A DNA stretch of 64,000 nucleotides from contig CAVOIP010000005.1 of NCBI GenBank assembly GCA_963696105.1, positions 1,426,001-1,490,000 of the forward strand, written 5' to 3'. This DNA comes from CAVRTM01 sp963696105. Lineage in GTDB: Bacteria; Actinomycetota; Actinomycetes; Actinomycetales; Dermatophilaceae. A program made the position numbers and the translations under genes. Under the pieces are notes generated by a model. It ran no database searches, was not told the DNA's origin, and saw only the letters and a program-made list of their open reading frames with translations. Positions 60,599-64,000 of this stretch are shown piece by piece (the stretch's first letter is position 1; each line of letters starts with the position of its first letter).

Positions 60599-61422
60599 GG
60601 CGAGCCGAACCCGGCGGCGGCCAGCACCGGGGCGGCCTCCCCGGACAGGACGTAGTCGGTGAACGCCTGTGCCGCCGACTTGTTCGGTGCCGCCGAGAGC
60701 GTGGCGATGGGGTACGACGTCGAGGCGTTGACGGCCGCGGGAATCGGGATCCCCGTCACCTGACGGCCTGCTGCCTTGACGTCGGTGACGTAGACGACGC
60801 CCGCGTCGACCTCGCCCAGCGTCACCTTCGCGAGGACCGACTTGACGTCGAGCTCCTGGCTGACCGGGTGCACCTGCACGCCCGCGCGCGCGAACACGGT
60901 GGCCGCCGTGACGCCGCACGGGACCTGCGGCTGGCACAGCGCCACCTTCACGCCGGGCCGGCCCAGGTCCCGCACCGAGGCCACGCGCGCCGGGTTGGAC
61001 GGCGGTACGGCGACCTCCATCGCGTTGCGCGCGAAGGTCCGTGGTGCCGCGGCCGCGCCCGCGGACACGACCTGGTCCATGTTCTTCGAGCTGGCCGAGG
61101 CGAACACGTCGGCGGGAGCCCCCTGGTTGATCTGGGTGGCCAGACCCGAGCTGGGTCCGAGGTTCAGCACGACGTGCGCGCCCGGATGCGCCTGCTCGAA
61201 CCGGTGGCCGAGGGTGGTGAAGGCCTCCTTCAGCGAGGCCGCGGCGAAGACCGTGACCGTACCGGTGACCTTCGAGCCGGTTGCCGGTCCGCCGGACGCC
61301 GAGGGGGCGCCGGTCCCGGCGGTCCCGGTGGACGACCCGCACGCCGTCAGCGACGACAGGCCCGCGAGCGCCGCCAGGGCCGCCGCGGCGGCGACTCCGA
61401 GGCTGTGGGTGGGACGTCGCAT
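60595..61422 (-). CDS. modA: Molybdate-binding lipoprotein ModA
   Basis: A 275-residue periplasm-type binding lipoprotein: signal peptide with lipobox LTAC (Cys about 28), TVTVFAAASLKEAFTTLGHRFEQAHPGAHVVLNLGPSSGLATQINQGAPADVFASAS and the late VDAGVVYVTDVKAAGRQV. This is the canonical ModA pattern with Ser and Tyr oxyanion contacts. First gene of modABC, 88 bases downstream of the HTH-TOBE regulator gene on the same strand. Confidence 0.92.
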   Translation of the reverse strand: MRRPTHSLGVAAAAALAALAGLSSLTACGSSTGTAGTGAPSASGGPATGSKVTGTVTVFAAASLKEAFTTLGHRFEQAHPGAHVVLNLGPSSGLATQINQGAPADVFASASSKNMDQVVSAGAAAAPRTFARNAMEVAVPPSNPARVASVRDLGRPGVKVALCQPQVPCGVTAATVFARAGVQVHPVSQELDVKSVLAKVTLGEVDAGVVYVTDVKAAGRQVTGIPIPAAVNASTSYPIATLSAAPNKSAAQAFTDYVLSGEAAPVLAAAGFGSP

Positions 61423-61510
61423 GGCTGCTCCTTGCTCCGGTGGGTCCTGCGGGGGTGCGTCGGCGCGGCTGGCCTGCTCCGGCTGGGTGCTCCAGCAGGG
61501 CGCCAACCGG

Positions 61511-61921
61511 TCACGGCTGGGCGGGCACCTCCACGACGACATGGGTGGACTTCACGGCGGCGATGGCGAGCACGCCCGGCTCGAGCCCGAGCTCGTCGGC
61601 GGCCTCACGGCTCATCAGCGACACGACGCGGTGCGGACCGGACTGGATCTCGACCTGGGCCATGACGGTGTCCCGCACGACGCGGGTGACCAGCCCCTGG
61701 AACCGGTTGCGCGCCGACTCCGAGACGACCGGTCCGAGGTCGGCCCGGTCGGCGGCCGCGGCCAGCTCCTGGGCCAGGCGGGCCAGGTCGGCCCCGTCCA
61801 CGCGGCGACGGCCGGAGGCGTCGTCGGTCGTGTCGAACCGGCCCGCGTCCGCCCAGCGGCGCAGGGTGTCGTCGCTGACGCCGAGCAGCTCGGCCGCCTC
61901 ACGGATCCGGAACGAGGGCAT
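61511..61921 (-). CDS. MerR-type HTH protein with molybdate-binding TOBE domain
   Basis: A 136-residue protein with an N-terminal helix-turn-helix (FRIREAAELLGVSDDTLRRWADAGRF, 4-29) and a C-terminal Mop/TOBE domain (about 70-132, NRFQGLVTRVVRDTVMAQVEIQSGPHRVVSLMSREAADELGLEPGVLAIAAVKSTHVVV). The pair suggests a molybdate-responsive regulator or storage protein. It is the first gene before modABC on the same strand, so autoregulation of molybdate uptake is likely. A near palindrome CCGCAGTTGCGG at 61998-62009, upstream, could be its site. Confidence 0.85.
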   Translation of the reverse strand: MPSFRIREAAELLGVSDDTLRRWADAGRFDTTDDASGRRRVDGADLARLAQELAAAADRADLGPVVSESARNRFQGLVTRVVRDTVMAQVEIQSGPHRVVSLMSREAADELGLEPGVLAIAAVKSTHVVVEVPAQP

Positions 61922-62049
61922 ACGGCCACGATAACCGCAGCCGCGGCGGATGTGTCGCGTTTCAGGCGGCGGATGCGGAGCGTCGCCCAACGAGGTGCCG
62001 CAGTTGCGGAAAGGGTGGCGGGGCCGCCGTACGGACGGAACAGCCGGGC

Positions 62050-63738
62050 TCAGGGACGGCCGGCGCCGCCCCGCAGGCGGATCCAGCGGTACCCGTACGG
62101 CGCGAGCTCCAGGGCGGCGAGGTCCGGCTCTCCGTAGTCCTGGTCGCCGAACAGCTCCAGCACAGGACCGTCGACCTCGACCTCGGCCCGGACGTCGACC
62201 CGGGCCGGGGTCCGGCCGAGGTTGTGCAGCAGCAGCAGCGCTCCGCTGCCGTGGGTGACCTGGTGCACCAGCACGTGCGCCGGGCCGACCGTCATCGCGG
62301 TGTGCCGGCCCACGCCGACCTCCGGGCACTCGCGCAGCGTGTGCAGCATCCGCTCGAACCACGCCAGCAGCGAGGCGGGGTCGCGGCGCTGGTCGGTGAC
62401 GTTCACGGCGGCGTACCCGAAGGTCTCGTCCTGCACCATGGGCACGGTGAGGTCCTCCGCGGAGCCGGTGGAGAAGCCGCCGTTGGCGGTGGCAGACCAC
62501 TGCATCGGGGTGCGGATCGCCGTGCGCTCGGGCAGGGACAAGTCCTCGCCCATGCCGAGCTCGTCGCCGTAGCGCAGCACCGGGGTGCCGGGCATCGTGA
62601 ACTGCAGGCTGTAGGCCATCTCCAGCCTGCGCCGGTCCCCGCCGAGCATGGGCGCCAGCCGGCGACGGATACCCCGGCCGTACAGCTGCTGGTCCGGGTC
62701 CGGCCCGAACGCGGCGAACACGTCGGCCCGCTCGTCCTCGCTGAGGTTGGACAGGTCCACCTCGTCGTGGTTGCGCAGGAACGTCGCCCACTGCCCGTGG
62801 CGCGGCAGCTCCGGCATGGCCTTCACCGTCTCGGCGATCGCCGTCGCGTCCTCGCGGGCCAGCGCCAGCATCACCGCCTGGTTCAGCCGGAACCCGAACA
62901 GCAGGTGCACCCGGTTGGCGGACCCGTCGGCGTCCCCGAAGAACTCCAGCAGCTCGTCGTCAGGCACGTTGGCCTCGGCGAGCAGGACGGCGTTGCCGCG
63001 GTTCCACGACAGCTCCTCGCGCAGCTGCACCAGGAAGGCGTAGTCGCGCGGCGGCGAGTCGTCTCCCGGCGTGGTCTGCTCCAGGACGAACGGGGCGGCG
63101 TCCATGCGAAAACCGCTGACGCCCAACCGGGTCCAGTACGCCACGATCTTGAGGATCTCCGCCCTGACGGCCGGGTGGCTGATGTCGAGGTCGGGCTCGA
63201 AGTCGTAGAAGCGGTGGAAGTACCAGGCACCGGCCGTCTCGTCGTACGTCCAGGTCTCCTTCTGCACCCCGGGGAAGACCATGCCCTGGGTGCGGTCCGG
63301 GGGCTCCTCGCGCGACCAGACGTACCAGTCGCGGTACGGCGAGGAAGGGTCGGCGCAGGCGGCGGTGAACCACGGGTGCTCGTTGCTGGTGTGGTTGACG
63401 ACGAGGTCGATCAGCACCCGCAGCCCGCGCTCGTCGGCCTGGTCGAGGAACTCGGCGAAGTCGCCCAGGCTGCCGAGCGCCGGGTCCACCGCGTAGTGGT
63501 CGAGCACGTCGTACCCGCCGTCGCGTCCGGTGGTCGGGTGGATGGGGCTGAGCCACAGGGTCGTGACCCCCAGGCGGGCGAGGTAGTCCAGCCGGCTGGT
63601 CAGCCCGGCGAAGTCGCCGATGCCGTCACCGCCGGAGTCCTGGAACGTGCGCACGTCCAGGCTGTAGATCACGGCGTTGCGGTACCAGCGACCGACCACG
63701 TCCACTCCCGTCGTTGCCTGCCGGGGCCCGTGCCCCAC
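62050..63738 (-). CDS. GH13 alpha-amylase-family enzyme, trehalose-synthase-like
   Basis: A 562-residue GH13 enzyme. Seen: RNAVIYSLDVRTFQDSGGDGIGDFAGLTSRLDYLARLGVTTLWLSPI, VLIDLVVNHTSNEHPWF, nucleophile Asp in GFRMDAAPFVLE, acid Glu in VLLAEANVPDDELLEFFGD and FLRNHDEVDL with the third carboxylate. GIRRRLAPMLGGDRRRLEMAYSLQFTMPGTPVLRYGDELGMGE is the TreS-type pattern. It is closest to trehalose synthase (maltose to trehalose) of subfamily GH13_16, but alpha-glucosidase activity is possible. It lacks a fused maltokinase. No signal peptide. Confidence 0.83.
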   Translation of the reverse strand: MGHGPRQATTGVDVVGRWYRNAVIYSLDVRTFQDSGGDGIGDFAGLTSRLDYLARLGVTTLWLSPIHPTTGRDGGYDVLDHYAVDPALGSLGDFAEFLDQADERGLRVLIDLVVNHTSNEHPWFTAACADPSSPYRDWYVWSREEPPDRTQGMVFPGVQKETWTYDETAGAWYFHRFYDFEPDLDISHPAVRAEILKIVAYWTRLGVSGFRMDAAPFVLEQTTPGDDSPPRDYAFLVQLREELSWNRGNAVLLAEANVPDDELLEFFGDADGSANRVHLLFGFRLNQAVMLALAREDATAIAETVKAMPELPRHGQWATFLRNHDEVDLSNLSEDERADVFAAFGPDPDQQLYGRGIRRRLAPMLGGDRRRLEMAYSLQFTMPGTPVLRYGDELGMGEDLSLPERTAIRTPMQWSATANGGFSTGSAEDLTVPMVQDETFGYAAVNVTDQRRDPASLLAWFERMLHTLRECPEVGVGRHTAMTVGPAHVLVHQVTHGSGALLLLHNLGRTPARVDVRAEVEVDGPVLELFGDQDYGEPDLAALELAPYGYRWIRLRGGAGRP

Positions 63739-63895
63739 CTCGCGACGCTACCGGCACCAGCGCCGGTACGCCGCCCGGCGGGCCCGGCGGGCCCCGTCAG
63801 GCCCCGGCGGCCCCCGGCGGGCTCGGGCCGGCTCGGTGTGCTGTGGCGACGCTTGGGTGGTTCGGGCACGGGGAGTAGCGGGCGGTCCGGCACGG

Positions 63896-64000
63896 TCAGT
63901 AGCGGGCGTCCCCCCGCACGATCCGGGCGATGTCAGCGGCCGGGAGCTTCGGCACCCGGTGCTCGTCGCACAGGCCGTTGGCCTCCTGCATGGTGTCCGT
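63896..64000 (-). CDS. C-terminal end of an unidentified gene
   Basis: The last 34 codons of a minus-strand gene run off the window edge and stop at 63896-63898 (ending LPAADIARIVRGDARY). The segment includes QEANGLCDEHRVPKLPA. Too short to assign. The gap 63739-63895 before it is G/C-rich and shows only a duplicated GTAGCGGGCG. Confidence 0.45.
   Translation of the reverse strand, partial: TDTMQEANGLCDEHRVPKLPAADIARIVRGDARY

Overview
The window is high-GC DNA with GTG, ATG and some TTG starts, frequent 4-bp ATGA/GTGA start-stop overlaps, -10 boxes of the TAnnnT type, and actinobacterial families (a DUF222/HNH 13E12-type gene with a LexA-type box, a Ddn-like deazaflavin oxidoreductase, a SirA-type sulfite reductase next to a CysH with an iron-sulfur cysteine pattern). 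It is almost certainly a chromosomal segment of an actinomycete. The genus cannot be fixed from the sequence alone. I see no phage, plasmid, IS element, rRNA or CRISPR array.

Layout. 0-6 kb: end of a sugar-phosphate operon (PfkB kinase and class II aldolase), a GtrA protein, a DUF5996 gene and a recQ gene that both carry single-base insertions, and a VOC protein. 6-8.2 kb: a fluoride-export cluster with two FluC subunits and two DUF190 proteins, then tRNA-Phe. 8.6-31.3 kb: a large carbohydrate/amino-compound catabolic region. 31.3-38.7 kb: an IclR/fumarylacetoacetate-hydrolase-fold pair, an SDR, a GAF/CdaR-type regulator, an MHS transporter and 3-hydroxybutyrate dehydrogenase. 38.7-39.0 kb: tRNA-Glu and tRNA-Asp with promoter and terminator. 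39.2-46.8 kb: a PHP-domain protein, a PNPOx-like protein and the assimilatory sulfate operon (sulfite reductase, cysH, cysD, cysN, a CbiX/SirB chelatase, a GNAT). 46.8-56.1 kb: oxidoreductases, an ABC exporter, a lipase, a phospholipase D and a Gfo/Idh dehydrogenase. 56.2-57.8 kb: SOS-type HNH gene. 58.1-61.9 kb: an MFS remnant and the molybdate importer with a HTH-TOBE regulator. 62-64 kb: a TreS-like GH13 enzyme and the end of one more gene.

The most interesting part is 8.6-31.3 kb. An IclR regulator (17644-18420) sits at the centre of what reads as a local regulon: five promoters, for an ABC sugar importer, an amidohydrolase-GH4-NagB-like-PfkB-GalM operon, iclR itself, an SDR-RidA-MDR-SMP30 operon and a second GH4 gene, are each followed by a copy of an 18-bp imperfect palindrome close to TGTTCGGnATnTCGnACA. 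In four of the five the palindrome lies 19-21 nt downstream of the -10 box; in iclR it overlaps the start point. Next to it is a GntR-controlled operon (SBP, two permeases, PfkB kinase, SIS isomerase) with the gene content of the Bacillus frl (Amadori-product) operon, extended by a 59-codon ORF of unknown function and a PhyH-type dioxygenase. Together with a D-threonine-aldolase/D-serine-dehydratase-like PLP enzyme and RidA, this suggests import and breakdown of glycosides or sugar-amine conjugates. The actual substrates are inference.

Four genes (DUF5996, recQ twice, galM) contain clean +1 insertions in otherwise well-conserved reading frames. These may be sequencing errors rather than true pseudogenes, so they are given as full spans with the shift marked.
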